Shown piece by piece: positions 1-11,148 of a DNA stretch of 64,000 bases (positions within the stretch are counted from its first letter, which is position 1; each line of letters opens with the position of its first letter). A program made the position numbers and the translations under genes. Below the pieces are notes generated by a model. It was not told the DNA's origin and did no database searches. It saw only the letters and a program-made list of their open reading frames with translations. The stretch is from Gnetum montanum (taxonomy: Eukaryota; Streptophyta; Gnetopsida; Gnetales; Gnetaceae). Where the stretch lies: NCBI GenBank assembly GCA_015680685.1, contig MNCI01012653.1, positions 166,723-230,722 of the forward strand, read 5' to 3'.

Positions 1-90
1 TAACATAGGAATCACAATATCACATATATGATATTGTATCCAAGCTATGATATTGTGTATTTGATATCACATATTTGATATCATGGCCTA
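1..90 (+). repeat. GATATC-rich LTR U3 remnant
   Basis: Closely spaced, mostly palindromic words of the form (G)ATATCAC / GATATTG recur here. They look like the U3 part of the Athila-type LTRs at 809 and 8078, which carry the same kind of dyads just upstream of their TATA box. The remnant runs off the left edge of the window and changes into unrelated sequence near 90, so it is probably a truncated LTR of the same family. No TATA box or coding sequence is present in it. Confidence 0.4.
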
Positions 91-112
91 AAAAACCATG
101 ATTCATTAGTCA

Positions 113-158
113 TTTACATCTTTGGCCATCATGATGTGGATTTTTTGTATGATCGACT
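113..158 (+). repeat. Left terminal inverted repeat, outer part (Merlin-like transposon)
   Basis: Read forward, this segment matches the reverse complement of about 28575-28620, including shared words CATTTACAT, TTTGGCCATCATG and GGATTTTT. The match is cut at 158 by the LTR of element E and resumes at 17205. Together the two pieces form a left arm of roughly 120 bp that faces the right arm at 28501-28620, with the transposase between. Exact outer ends and a target-site duplication could not be fixed by eye. Confidence 0.6.
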
Positions 159-667
159 TGTAACATCTTGTCCCTTGTTAATAGTGGAAACAATTATAAA
201 TAATATATTAACCTTCAAATGAAGGGGCACCTTTTTATAAGGAGTTATGATTATTCATGTATCCCTTGCAAAAGGGTTTGACCTATGCCATTTAAGGCCA
301 GGGTTAGAGGTTATGCCAGGCATGGAGTTATGGAGCTAGGAGAGGCAAGTAACAGAATCCAAGTGAAGTGAGACAGAAAGAGACTGATCATCCCTTTGGT
401 AGGATAGCCTAACTATGGTGGTAGTGTTGGATTTTCTCTAAGGCTTAAGTGGCATAGGAAGACAACCTAGACGGTGTTATAGTACTGTCTTCAATTAATA
501 AGATTTTTTCATTTTTCTTCATTTCACTCTTCAATACAAATTATTTATTTACCAATTAATTAATTTATTAAATATTTATAATATTTTCAGAATATTATCT
601 AAGTAAACAATGAATGAAATAAATTAATTCATCATATTTTTACATCATTGAGGAATGGGATGTGACA
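159..667 (+). repeat. 5' LTR of element E
   Basis: About 509 bp starting TGTAACATC and ending GATGTGACA, an imperfect inverted pair typical of LTR ends. The second half (about 393-667) is repeated at 16928-17204 with matching words such as CTAAGGCTTAAGTGGC and GACAACCTAGA. A TATA-like TTTTTATAAGG lies near 231-242 and could be the core promoter. A primer-binding site starts three bases after the end. Confidence 0.8.
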
Positions 668-669
668 TT

Positions 670-681
670 TGGTATCATAGC
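670..681 (+). promoter_or_regulatory. Primer-binding site, initiator tRNA-Met type
   Basis: TGGTATCATAGC differs by one base from TGGTATCAGAGC, the usual plant retrotransposon primer site complementary to the 3' end of initiator tRNA-Met. It starts three bases after the LTR end, as expected for minus-strand DNA priming. Confidence 0.8.
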
Positions 682-808
682 TAACCATGATTCAACAACC
701 AAAGTGGAAGAAAAACTTTATTTTATTATTATTGTTATTATAGAACATAAGTACATTTAAGCTAAATAACAAAATGAAAGAAAATATTATTTTGTTTTAT
801 TCTATAGT

Positions 809-1226
809 TGATGAGTTGCAATATCATGTACGCAATATCACATCTACCACATGATATCGCATACACGATATCATGCCTTGCCTCATCTTCTATAAATAAG
901 AGGCGACACCCTTAGTTTCAAATAGTTAGACTTAGACCCTTAGCCTAACTCTTGCAATTTTACCATTCAGGAGTTATAATAATTCATGTGTGCCCGCAAT
1001 AGGCATCATAGAGTGAACGGATCTTTATTTGAGCAATTTGTACCTGAGCACACATTTGTGTACGACAATAAAGATGAACTTTATGATAAACCTTGCAGTA
1101 TACAGATTAAGATAAATAGTAATTAATTATTTATAAATGTTTTAATGCTTTTCTAGTTAATTAATCTCTCTCTCAACCCTCGATCCTCTTAGTTAAGTAC
1201 ACTCAGTATGACTTCTTCGAGCATGC
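809..1226 (+). repeat. 5' LTR of the Athila-type element, truncated
   Basis: Matches 8078-8495 of the 3' LTR, including GATATC dyads, TATAAATA at 891-898 and the run TTAATTAATCTCTCTCTC. After GAGCATGC at 1226 the similarity stops and gag coding sequence follows directly. The last 358 bp of the LTR, the primer-binding site and the start of gag are therefore missing. This is a simple internal deletion that would by itself have ended autonomous replication. Confidence 0.85.
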
Positions 1227-2842
1227 TAGATATAACGGAGGCCGTAAGAGTTCCCATAAGGCACCAAAAGGATAGTAGGATCAAGAGGTTAGACATGAAC
1301 AACATCCCACAATTTGAGGGGGGATACAACGCTAATCCTCAAAATCATTTACAAGCATTCCACGATGCATGTGCCTTGTAGAACATAGAAAACAAATGGA
1401 AAAAATTGATGTTGTTCCCAAGGACACTAGTGAAAGAAGTTGAAAGATGGTACTGGTCCTTAGAACCAGAATCCATTCAGAGGTGGAGTAAAATGTTAGA
1501 ACTATTTAATGATAAGTACCAAATGTACTCGTAAGTGTCTAACCTGTGAAAGAAAATTTGAGGATGGAAGCAAGGAAATCATGAACCCTTGGATGTTACC
1601 ATGGGCCGCTCTTACACACTATTACATCATTGCCCTATCCACGGTTATTCATAGCGGGATCAACTACGCCATCTCGTGGATGGACTTAGGTATGAAACAA
1701 GAAGAACCCTTGGGACGTATGCCCAAGGAAGATTATCAGAGCTTAGGTCTCATCAAATTCATAGATTTCTAGAGCAATTAGATAAAGAAGAAGGTGAGCT
1801 ATGGAAGAGAAAAAGTGTAGAAGAGTATAATCGAGATCCTTCCCTATGAAAAAGAGAAGTGAGATTCTATGACGAGGAAGAAGAGTCAGCACTCGAAGAG
1901 ATGATGAATAGGAAAACTTTGTTGCTCCAAAAGTTAACAACCGAAGTATCAGCAAAGGTAGACCAAATGTGGGACTCCATGGATAGTAGATTTGAAACTG
2001 TTCTTAAAATTGTAGAGTCTAGAGAGTGAGGTAGTGATCATGACAAAAAGAAAAATAGAGAAGTAGATAATGCACATAACAAAGGTAACGAAAAAATGGC
2101 CATCACCAAAGAGGTTGTGGATTCAGACACAGAAAATGATGGTGGATGTAAGATATGCCAATACGACCATCCTAAGGGATGTTACCTAGTAATCTCACAT
2201 CTACAAAAGTTTGGGGTGTATGCACTCAACTCATATTTAATAAATGGAAAGCATCCTGATGGTTACCTTATCCCCAAGGTGACCCAAGGCCGTTCCCCGC
2301 AACCTTCAACATATTATCCAAGTGGAAATCCACCACAACCCATTGAGCAACATCAACAGTGGCAATACCCCCAGTCATGGGGGATGCCACCACCAAGGCA
2401 ACAATACCCCTACGGGCAACTGAACCTGTATGGTTACTACATGTAGCATCCAATCTCTCCACGTGACTATGTTAGTGACGTTACACCACAACATCACTAC
2501 CAAGCTTATGAGTATTTTAGAACTCCTTCTCCAATGGGAGATAACCCACAAACATACCATCCTCTAAATCCATCTACAACTCTCACATTGATAGCTCCAT
2601 TACGACTCACTCTAGGAATGCAAGGAGAATTCCCTACTCAACCACAACAACACAATGCCACAAGGGCTGTAAATACTCAACCCACTGTTGGTTCTAACAA
2701 CTATATAAAGAGAAGACCTTTCTTCAAAACCAATAGTCCAACCAAGCCCTCACAACCACAAGCGGTTGAACCTCTAAACACCTCTCCACCAAATAAGTCT
2801 TCAGAGCTCCCTTCAAACCAAACACCAAGCTCAATGCATTAG
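1227..2842 (+). pseudogene. Athila-type gag, broken
   Basis: Capsid-region remnant. From about 1227 one frame reads IPQFEGGYNANPQNHLQAF, then a WYWSLEP segment typical of the retrotransposon gag core. It breaks at in-frame stops at 1379 and 1532, after which other frames continue (FLEQLDKEEGELW near 1765). From 2096 a single frame holds a zinc-knuckle-like CKICQYDHPKGC and a Pro/Gln/Tyr-rich tail and then runs into the protease. The same modules occur in the relative at 34340-35785, which supports the alignment. An ATG at 1208 lies inside the truncated LTR and gives a chimeric start, so I do not treat it as the native start. Confidence 0.75.
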
Positions 2843-2845
2843 GTT

Positions 2846-3260
2846 ATGTTAACATATGTCGTAACTAATTGGATTAAGGTTGGCCACTTTCGTAGGAAAT
2901 TCTCTGATCTTAGAAGCCCTATAATCTTTCTCCAAGTCACTAGGAATGAACCATGTAAAGCTCTTCTGGACTCAGGTTCTAGAGTCAACTTAATATCACA
3001 AGAGATGTACAAATCCTGGAACCTTCCTCCATTAAGAAAGAGCAATATTCACCTAGAGCTAGCTGACCATTCCATACCTATTTCCTTGTGACTGGTGGAG
3101 GACATCGTTATGACTATGTGTGGGTAATCATACCCAGCTGATTTCCTAGTGATACAAGTAAACAATGGTAAAGGTGACTTCCCAATAATAATGGGAAAGG
3201 CATGGCTAAGTACTATAGATGCATGCCTAGGAATTTGTGATATTTTCCAAAAAATATCCA
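2846..3260 (+). pseudogene. Athila-type aspartic protease
   Basis: Retropepsin that would cleave the Gag-Pol polyprotein. The active-site segment ALLDSGSRVNLIS is intact (about 2968-3000). The C-terminal IIMGKAWLSTIDA (about 3188-3226) stands where related elements carry a LGRPWL-like motif. The frame is the same as the gag tail upstream, implying one gag-protease reading frame. An in-frame TGA near 3089 and a stop near 3126 interrupt the middle of the domain. Confidence 0.75.
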
Positions 3261-3889
3261 AGAAAAACCTTTGGGAAGATCAAGAAGAAGAAGGTTCCAT
3301 GTATCACATATAGTAATACAAGATGAAATTGCGTGCAGAGATCATGGGTTATGCAATGTTTAGCATTTCCTGCATCTAATTGGTGTGCACAAGAAATTAA
3401 TATACAAAAGTACTTCTATGCAACAGCCACACAACAAGAAGACACCCAGTGGCTGATGGCTGATCAAGAGAGCAACTCAGTAATGTGCATGGAACCAACT
3501 GAGGGAATAACTTCCGCTTACATTGAAAGCATAGATACACTTGAGCAAGTTTGTTTCCAGATTCCAAGCCTTAACCCTGAAGACATCAATAGGGGGAAGT
3601 TGGAAATTCCTAAAATTTTTAAACAAGAGCCCCTAGATTTGAAACCATTGCCCACTAGTATGGAATACATGATCCTCGAATATGGAAAATTGGTAATCAT
3701 CAATGCAAGAATTGCTTAAAAAAAAGGAAACCTACTAAAAGTTATAAAAAAGTGGTTAAAAGCCTTTGTTTGGTCATACCCCAAATTAACTAGAATAGAT
3801 CCTAGGATATGCTAGCATAGGATTTATAGTGACCCCTCCATGAAACCTCAAAAACAACCATAAAGAAGATTGAATCCAAAATTGAAGTA

Positions 3890-4666
3890 GGTAGTAAAAG
3901 AAGAAATAGAACAACTTCTTAAGGTTGGATTCATATATCCCATTGATGATAGTGAATCGGTTAGCCCTCTGGTGATTGTGCCAAAAAAGGAAGGCAAATG
4001 GAGGATGTGCATAGATTTTAGATTGCTAAACATGGCAACATTTAAGGATCACTTCCCATTGCCATTCGTTAACCATGTCTTAGATACCATAGTAGGGAAT
4101 CAGTATTATAGTTTTTTGGATGACTATAGTGTATACAACCAAATATGGATAGCCCCAAAAGATCAAGCCAAGACAAAATTCACCAGTCCTTGGGGAATGT
4201 ATGCATACAAACAAATTCCGTTTGGCTTGTGCAATGCCCGTACCACATTTGAACATCTAGTTTTGAGCATATTCCAATAGCACATAGGAAATGGAGTGGA
4301 ATTCTTTATGGACAACTTCTCCACTTATGGAACAAGTTTTGATAAAGCCTTAGACCGATTAGAACAAGTGCTGAAAAGATGCGTAGAAACCAACTTAAGG
4401 CTCAACTGGAAAAAATGCCATTTAATGGTCCAAGAAGGCATAGTACTTGGGCATAAGGTTTTACATTTAGAAATAGAGTTAGACCCAGATAAAGTTAGGG
4501 TCATCCAAAGAATCATCCATCAACCAGAAACTATCAAAGACATTCAATCATTCCTTGGACATACTAGCTATTATAGGAGATTCATTGAAAACTTCTCCAA
4601 AAATACCAAACTATTGGTAGATCTAACAAAGAAGGATGCATCATTTGAATGGACCAAGGAATGTGA
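3890..4666 (+). pseudogene. Athila-type reverse transcriptase
   Basis: RNA-dependent DNA polymerase domain. Recognisable blocks in order: PLVIVPKKEGKWRMCIDFR (about 3966-4022), FPLPFVNHVLDTI, YYSFLDDYSVYNQI, PFGLCNARTTFE, and the catalytic box as FFMDNFSTYG near 4302-4331. The second catalytic Asp of the usual xxDD box is Asn here, which would abolish polymerisation. There is an in-frame stop at 4278. The thumb region follows (LRLNWKKCHLMVQEGIVLGH, SFLGHTSYYRRFI), ending at the junction to RNase H. Confidence 0.88.
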
Positions 4667-5098
4667 ATGAGAATTCCAAGATCTAAAAAAAATCTTGTAG
4701 GAACTCCCATTCTACAAGCCCCTGAATGGTCTAGAACATTCTATATAATGACTGACGTATCCAATTATGCCTTAGGAGATGTACTTACACAGTTAGATGA
4801 CCAAAAACATCCTTACTACATCCATTATGCAAGTAGGAGTATCGTCGGTGCACAACTTAACTACACAACTACAGAAAAAGAATTAATGGTTGTAGTGTTC
4901 GCACTAGATATGTTTAGGCATTATGTGTTAGGATACAAAGTGTTCATCCAGATGGATCATAGTGCAATTTGGTTCTTCATGAACAAGCCAACAATTAGCC
5001 CTCATATTATACAGTGGCTAGTAATCCTACAGGATTTTGATCTAATGATGATTGATCAAAAAGGCACCGAGAACGTAGCTGCAGATCATTTATCTTAG
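4667..5098 (+). pseudogene. Athila-type RNase H
   Basis: Ribonuclease H domain following RT. All four acidic landmarks can still be read: MTDVSNYALG (first Asp), TTEKELM (Glu), QMDHSAIW (second Asp) and AADHLS (last Asp). A stop follows directly after the last motif. The frame differs from the end of RT by a small shift near 4668. It is the best preserved module of this element. The flanking domains are dead, so function is not expected. Confidence 0.82.
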
Positions 5099-5394
5099 TT
5101 ATGCTAGGACAACAAAGAGGATGAATATGTAATTTCCAATCATTTTCCTAATGAAGACCTTTTTCCTGATGTAGTGAATAACCAGCCCATGGAGATGAAT
5201 TGGTATAGTAGCATTCTCACATATCTACTTATCCAACAAACACCACAAGAGCTGGACTTTAAAAAGAAACAACAGTTTCTTTATAGAGCCAAGTATTTCA
5301 TGGAGATCAAAAGACAACTTTACAAAGTGTGTCCTGATACCTTGATTCGATGGTGCATGCCCGAGGTGGACCAACTGAGAGTTCTCTAATATGC

Positions 5395-6330
5395 TAATGA
5401 GGGCCCTTGTGGGGATCACTATGCAGGGAGATGAATGTCTATTAAGATCTTGCTTGCAGGATATCACCAACCAACATTATTTCAGGATGCCCATCAATTT
5501 TTCTAATCCTGTGAGCACTGCCAACATGATGGGGGAATGAATATTAGAATGGAGGGTGCACAACAATGGATTCAACCTTTAGAACCCTTCAAAATTTGGG
5601 GAATAGACTTTATGGGGCCCATTACACCAATGTCCAATGAAAAAGCCTACATCATAGTTTCCATAGACTATTTAATGAAATGGGCTGAACTAGCTACTAT
5701 TACAGACTATACATCATCTACAGCTACACGATTTGTGAAACAAAAAATCGTAAATAGGTTTGGTGTGCCATGTGCACTTATCTTGGATAATGGAACACAC
5801 TTCACAGGTGCAAATTTTTTGAAGTTAATGTAACACTTATGGGTTGAACATAAATTTACTACACCTTATCACCCCCAAGCTAATGGACAAGCCAAGGTCA
5901 CCAATAGGGAGATCACTAAAATATTGACAAGGACAATTAGGAAGTATAGGCAAGATTTGAGCACTAAACTGAATGATGCTCTTTAGGCATACCACTCCAC
6001 TTGGAAACTCCCTATAGGCCACTCTCCCTATGAGTTAGTGTATGGAAAGCTTCCAATTCTTCTGATTCAAACCAAACTCCGTACACTATCCATGGCTTAT
6101 GACCTCCACCTCAACCTTGATCTAGCAAAGAAACAAAGGTTGGCAACTTTAAACGTGCTAGAAAAAAATGATTAGCTACTTTATTATCAAATGAGTTACA
6201 CAAGGCATATAACAAGCAATGTCATGACCTAAAAATTCGAAAGGTTAAGTATCAACTGAGAGATAAGGTTCTCTACTACAACCCCACACATGTTCCACAA
6301 TGAAAAAAATTTCAAACATTGTGGGAAGGA
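5395..6330 (+). pseudogene. Athila-type integrase
   Basis: DDE integrase. The zinc-binding part is fragmentary (HQFF and C-EHC near 5490-5524). The core reads IWGIDFMGPI (first Asp, about 5597-5625) and ALILDNGTHF (second Asp, about 5774-5803). The segment with the third acidic residue is ANGQAKVTN near 5880, with Lys where Glu is expected, so catalysis is lost. The C-terminal part (SPYELVYGK near 6024, a VLYYNP-like stretch near 6270) continues in the same frame through several stops. No chromodomain was seen. Confidence 0.8.
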
Positions 6331-7839
6331 CCTTACATTATTCATACAACCTTTCCTTCAAGGGCCATGACCATATACAAACTTGAGAGCCCTAATAAGA
6401 GATTACTAATCAATTTACAATAAACCAAACCCTTCCATGAACTTAGCATAGCCAGTGCACATAATACCTCTGAGAAGGGATGACCCCGTTCATTATTTTG
6501 GATGTCCCCTTTCCAACTCAATCATGGGGAAGATGGCCACCCTTGCTAATCATTGAGGCCCTCACTTCCTTTTTAAGTTTTCATTTTACATATTTTTGTT
6601 TTACAAATTTCTTTAACTTTTCTTGTTTTTGTTTTGCAACATCATTGATACTTTTTCATTTCTTTGTGCAATTGTTTATTTTTTATTTTTGTTTTGTTAG
6701 GTTCATCACCTAATAATTGCTCCTAATGGTGGTATGAATTATATTCTATTGATTGCTAATGTTTGATTTTTATCATTGAGTTATAATATTGATACTAAGG
6801 TATGGTTCTTTTGATATAATAGGCAATGAACCCATGTCACCCATGCATTCATAAATTTCTATGGTCTCTCTTGGCTTGGAATTGTACAATCCCTTTATTA
6901 ATAATAAAACTATTAATGAATTGGTGACTGGGCATTTCTCAAACTAAGGAAGGACTCAAGGACTGAAAAGGGTGTAACTCCAAGGAGATTTAATGCATTT
7001 GTGCTAGCCATTCTCTTGGGTGCTTAGATGTTTTCTTCTTGAGTTTCCTTACCATTCTGACATTTCCCTATTATCAAGAAGCTGAGCTAATAAAAATAAT
7101 AAGTCTTTACCTTGTGTGGTTCTCACACAAAAAAAAAACACAGTGAGAATTCAAAGCACATCCCTTAAAAAAAATAATCATCTAGGCTAGAAGCACTGGT
7201 TATGGAACTAAACAAACATGTTCCCTCTAACTAAGGCCCTATCTCGCTTCCTAATTTTTCCTTTCTCATTTCCTCAGAATGATGGTGACTCTTTGGTAGA
7301 AGCATTTTTGCTACTTCAAGTGGATGGATTGGCCAAGTGTATTAATGCGAAGTCACTGGATGTGGATTGTTTGAAGCAATATTTGGAGTGCTACTTCTAA
7401 CGTTCATTTTATCAGCATTTTCATTGTTTCTTTTTCTCCATCTTTTGTATTCCTTATATTTTTTGATTCTATCACTACCAAAGGATCGCTCTTAGTCATG
7501 GGGGCCCTGGTCCAATTTTTTGAATTTTTCCCTAACCCCTACACCTTGGGTAGTCACTAATGTTATATCTTCAAAATTCGTATTAGCTGTATCACAACTC
7601 AGCCAATGGACCCTACACCGAGGCAAGGTATCAACTGCATTATAATTTACTTATCCTTGCTAATATGAGATTCTGTTGTGTGTGCATATGACAATCATGC
7701 AACAATGGACTAGACCTAGAGGAAACACTTAGGATGGACTATTGCTAGAACATTTGTGCAAGGAACAAGATTGATGGCATACTTATAGATGAACAATGGG
7801 AGGTGCAATCTTGGCATTGGTAGCAACATATCTTCTTCT

Positions 7840-7874
<35 letters not shown>

Positions 7875-8064
7875 AGCTGCCAAATAAGGCTGGATGTCAA
7901 TTATGTATAGTGTTCACTCTTGTAGTTGTGAACACTAATATTGTCATGTATTATAATGATTGATCCATTCACACATCATCCCATTCACCATTAGTTTTCA
8001 TTCAAGTCAATAATCCCATACCTTCCCAATATTTTGTAAGGAACTCAAGGAAGAGTTTTTATTT
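6331..8064 (+). other. 3' non-coding region of the Athila-type element
   Basis: No supported gene. A T-rich stretch near 6550-6700 gives a spurious hydrophobic reading frame. A (CT)n microsatellite lies at about 7833-7874, and a second GTCATGGGGG word resembling the polypurine tract lies near 7496. Athila elements often carry an env-like frame here, but none is recognisable. Confidence 0.55.
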
Positions 8065-8077
8065 AGTCATGGGGGTA
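8065..8077 (+). promoter_or_regulatory. Polypurine tract of the Athila-type element
   Basis: AGTCATGGGGGTA sits directly before the 3' LTR start TGATGAGT. The same word in the same position precedes the 3' LTR of the related element at 38102-38115, which supports its role as the plus-strand primer. Confidence 0.75.
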
Positions 8078-8853
8078 TGATGAGTCGCGATATCACATAC
8101 ACGATATCGCATCCGCCATGCGATATCGCATATGTGATATCATGTCCTACCTCATCTTCTATAAATAAGAGGTAGTGCCCTTAGTTCCAAATAGTTAGAC
8201 TTAGATCCTTAGCCAAACTCTTGCAGTTTTACCATTCCAATTTTAGAATAATTCCAGTGTGCCCGCAGTAGGAGTCATAGAGTGAATAGATCTTTATTCG
8301 AGAAATTTGTACCTAAGCACATATTTATGTACAGAAATAAAGACAAACTTTATGATAGACCTTGTAGCATACATATTAAGGTAAATAGTAATTAATTATC
8401 ACTAAATGTTTTAATTATTTTCTAGTTAATTAATCTCTCTCTCAACCCTTGATCCTCTTAGTTAAGTACACTCAATACAACCACTTCGAGCATGCGTGTA
8501 GCGCTTGGTAACCCAGTAACGATTAGTGTTTGGTAATCTTAGCAACATTGCACTCGTTCTGGATGTGTACGACAAGTGGGAACAGATATTGGTCTTAGGA
8601 ACAATTAAAACTTAGTTACCTTCCCCTATTAGCATAAGACATTAAAAAGGATAAAAATTATAAAAATTGTATACCTCAAGCTTACTTATCCATACAACCA
8701 TGACAATATAAGTAAGTTTGGGAAGATAGTGATTGATTAACCCTAAGTGTTCCATTAAGGCACGTAACCACTTAGTCCTTGGAGTTCGACCGGATCGCGT
8801 GTGAAACACTTGTATTCATATGGTTGAGTGTAGGGGTACCTCGCCACTCATCA
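8078..8853 (+). repeat. 3' LTR of the Athila-type element
   Basis: Complete LTR of 776 bp, TGATGAGT at the start and ACTCATCA at the end. U3 carries a cluster of GATATC palindromes (8087-8145), then TATAAATA at 8160-8167. The last 360 bp (GTTTGGTAATC, GTGTAGGGGTACC) are shared with the LTRs at 33160 and 38116. It is followed by the duplication ATAGT. Confidence 0.9.
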
Positions 8854-8956
8854 ATAGTTAAGAAGGAGTGAGAGGAACTACATCTAAGTAGGATATAAAA
8901 AAGGAAGAATAGGGAAAAGAAGAAGAATGGGAAAAATGTAAGGAATGTAACTATGA

Positions 8957-11148
8957 TTATTTGTTATGATCGAAAAATTCAAGAAGCTCTATGACTATCT
9001 TCCATTGAGATTCTTTCTCTTCAATAGTAGCATCTACCTTAGTAAACACTATTTTGCATCTAGCTAATCTATTACACAATTGTTTGATATATTCAGTCCC
9101 ACATCTTGCTACAACTACTAATTCCTCATTTATTTTAAGTTATATCTTTAACATATCTATCTGTATTGTTTAATCATCCATGTCCCTTTGTCATTCCTTC
9201 TCCTTTTTTTGCAAAAACAAAGATTTAAATTATGCGTTATGAGTAAATCAACAAACAAATACTAAAGAGAAAAAGAGAGAAAAGAAAAATATTATCTGAA
9301 ATCAATCATTGTCAATTTAAAGGAACCATTCACGAGTCTCTAGATGGTGAGCATAGCATATTGCACTTTTCAATTCTCTTAAGAGTTGCACCAGATCTTT
9401 TATTGTATTTGGAGCATCCTCAAGAATTGGATGCAAAGGTGATTGAACTCCAACCTGTATTAAATCATAATCTACCTTGAAGTTGCATGACTAATACTCT
9501 CATAGATGATAGACACTCTCATGAATAGAATAGGGTTATTATCAAAGATTTATTGACTAATGCACTGAAGAAGCACAAGTTCTTCTTCAGTAGTCGCTAC
9601 TATTTTTTCCATTGAATAAGAAGATCCTAAATAGAGAAGGAATAAACCACTAGAACAAACTTAGAAAATAATGTTGGTGCTACCTATGGAATAGAACCTC
9701 TTCTAGTTATCACAAAAAAAGAAAGCATGACTAGTAATCAATGTGGAGAAATGGAAGTTTTTGCAGAGGTAGCGCTTGCATCATCTCTATCCATCTCTCA
9801 ATTAAAGTATTGTCACTTCATAGACCTCTACAAAAAAAAAGATCAACATTATACAAAGGAAAGAGGGAAGTGTTCAAAACTTTAAATAACTATAACTTAC
9901 CTCTATTTTCTTTTCCTTATCTTGCCTTGAACTTTACCAAGTTTGTTGGGTTGTTGTTGAGCTTGTTGTTGAGTATGTTTCCTTATAGCTATTGGACCAC
10001 TAAAACTTTGCCTAGTATCTTGCCTCTATAAAAAAAAGAAATTTATTAGAAAAAAAATATATAAATAATACATTAAACTAAGTAAATTATATTTAAAATA
10101 TATACCTTAGGAGTAGAAAGTGTGATCTATTCTTGTGATTGAACCATACCAAAGGTCGAAGTACCTTGAACTTCTTCAACCTATGCAACTCCAGAACTCT
10201 TCATTGGTTAATTCTATAGCCTAGATTGTAGTATCAAAAGACATAAAATAAAAACATAATTAAAAAACAAGGAAATAATAAGAACATGAAACATGTGTCA
10301 TTAATTTCTTCTTGATTCTGAGCATGCTGTAAAGCTAGTTGACCTTTCTTGGCATCCATAATCTTACTCTGTGTTCTCATCTTCAAGAAATTTAGGGCAT
10401 AATTGGGGATTGTAACAAGTAGAATGGTTTTTTTCTGGATAATCATAATTTAGGGTCATACACATGATCAAGGGTATACAACATATAGGGTATCATTTAG
10501 AAATATTTTTTTGGGAAATAGTAATTTTAGGCATGACATTATACCAGGCAAAAAAATAAGACAATGACCAATCATAAATTCTATTAGTTATGGAATCATG
10601 AAGTATTAAAATAGAATAAGAACCAACATTGGATTATTTTCTATACCATAAAACCTTGGTACTAATAAATAGACATAAATCAAAGTGAGCCTCATTAATG
10701 AAATCTTCATGAACAAATTGGCTTTTGCTGATGGTAGAATCAGTAACACAATCAAATAGTTCCTTCTTACAAAAGGTTTTAAATTTTTGGGAATAAGTTG
10801 ATGAAATTAAAAGATCCTCTCCTTCCTAAAAATCCAAAGCTACTTGAATATCAACAAGAAGGATTGTTATTTCTCAAAAAACTAAATGGGAAGTAGAACT
10901 TTTTTTACTATTATACTATTCATACCATTCCATAAGAATACCATTGCAATGGAAGAGTTTAAAAATTGGAAAAACAAGTAAATTAGATAACCTAGGAGTG
11001 GTAAGGTACTGGAAAGCCTCCTTTCTAAGTAAAATATGAACACAATCATAAATATAGAGTACATTATTTTGATGTAAAATAATATTAGACAATAGAGAGC
11101 TACTTGAAGGAGTTTGAGGTGATGTCTAACGTTTGGAAGCCATGATAA
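8957..11148 (-). pseudogene. Minus-strand intron-containing broken gene, unknown function
   Basis: Read on the minus strand, a start MASKR at 11148 opens a frame of about 285 codons with only a handful of stops, although the sequence is very AT-rich. It contains words such as NFLKMRTQSK in one frame and SQFVHEDFINEAHF in another. Three short AT-rich GT-AG introns follow: 10292-10221 (72 bp), 10105-10026 (80 bp) and 9900-9828 (73 bp, donor GTAAGT). The exon between the last two is Gln-rich (HTQQQAQQQPNK). Later candidate exons (KSAICYAHHLETREW near 9400-9330, and a helical C-terminus ending LLEFFDHNK at 8960) end at a TAA. I do not recognise the family. It could be a captured host gene or the gene of another transposon stranded in the leader of E. 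Confidence 0.5.

Larger units (their letters stand above)
809..8853 (+). mobile_element. Athila-type Ty3/gypsy retrotransposon (nested in E)
   Basis: A retrotransposon of 8045 bp. It begins TGATGAGT and ends ACTCATCA, an 8-bp inverted terminus, and is flanked by a perfect 5-bp duplication ATAGT (804-808 and 8854-8858). The 3' LTR is complete (8078-8853) but the 5' LTR keeps only its first 418 bp. Internal order is gag, protease, RT, RNase H, integrase on the plus strand. The RT and RNase H wording (ETNLRLNWKKCH, GIVLGH, TTTEKELMVVVFAL) is characteristic of the plant Athila lineage. The relative at 33160-39035 carries the tRNA-Asp primer site known from Athila. Every module has stops or lost active-site residues. 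No env-like gene was recognised in the 1.6 kb before the 3' LTR. Confidence 0.88.

Noticed and set aside
3049-3261. Minus-strand frames overlapping protease, RT and integrase (for example 3049-3261, 4325-4516, 5225-5470)
   Set aside because: They are shadows of the plus-strand pol modules, which are supported by ordered conserved motifs.
6480-6713. Hydrophobic Phe-rich frame as an env-like or membrane protein
   Set aside because: Produced by T-rich low-complexity sequence. No signal or conserved motif, and no counterpart in the related element.
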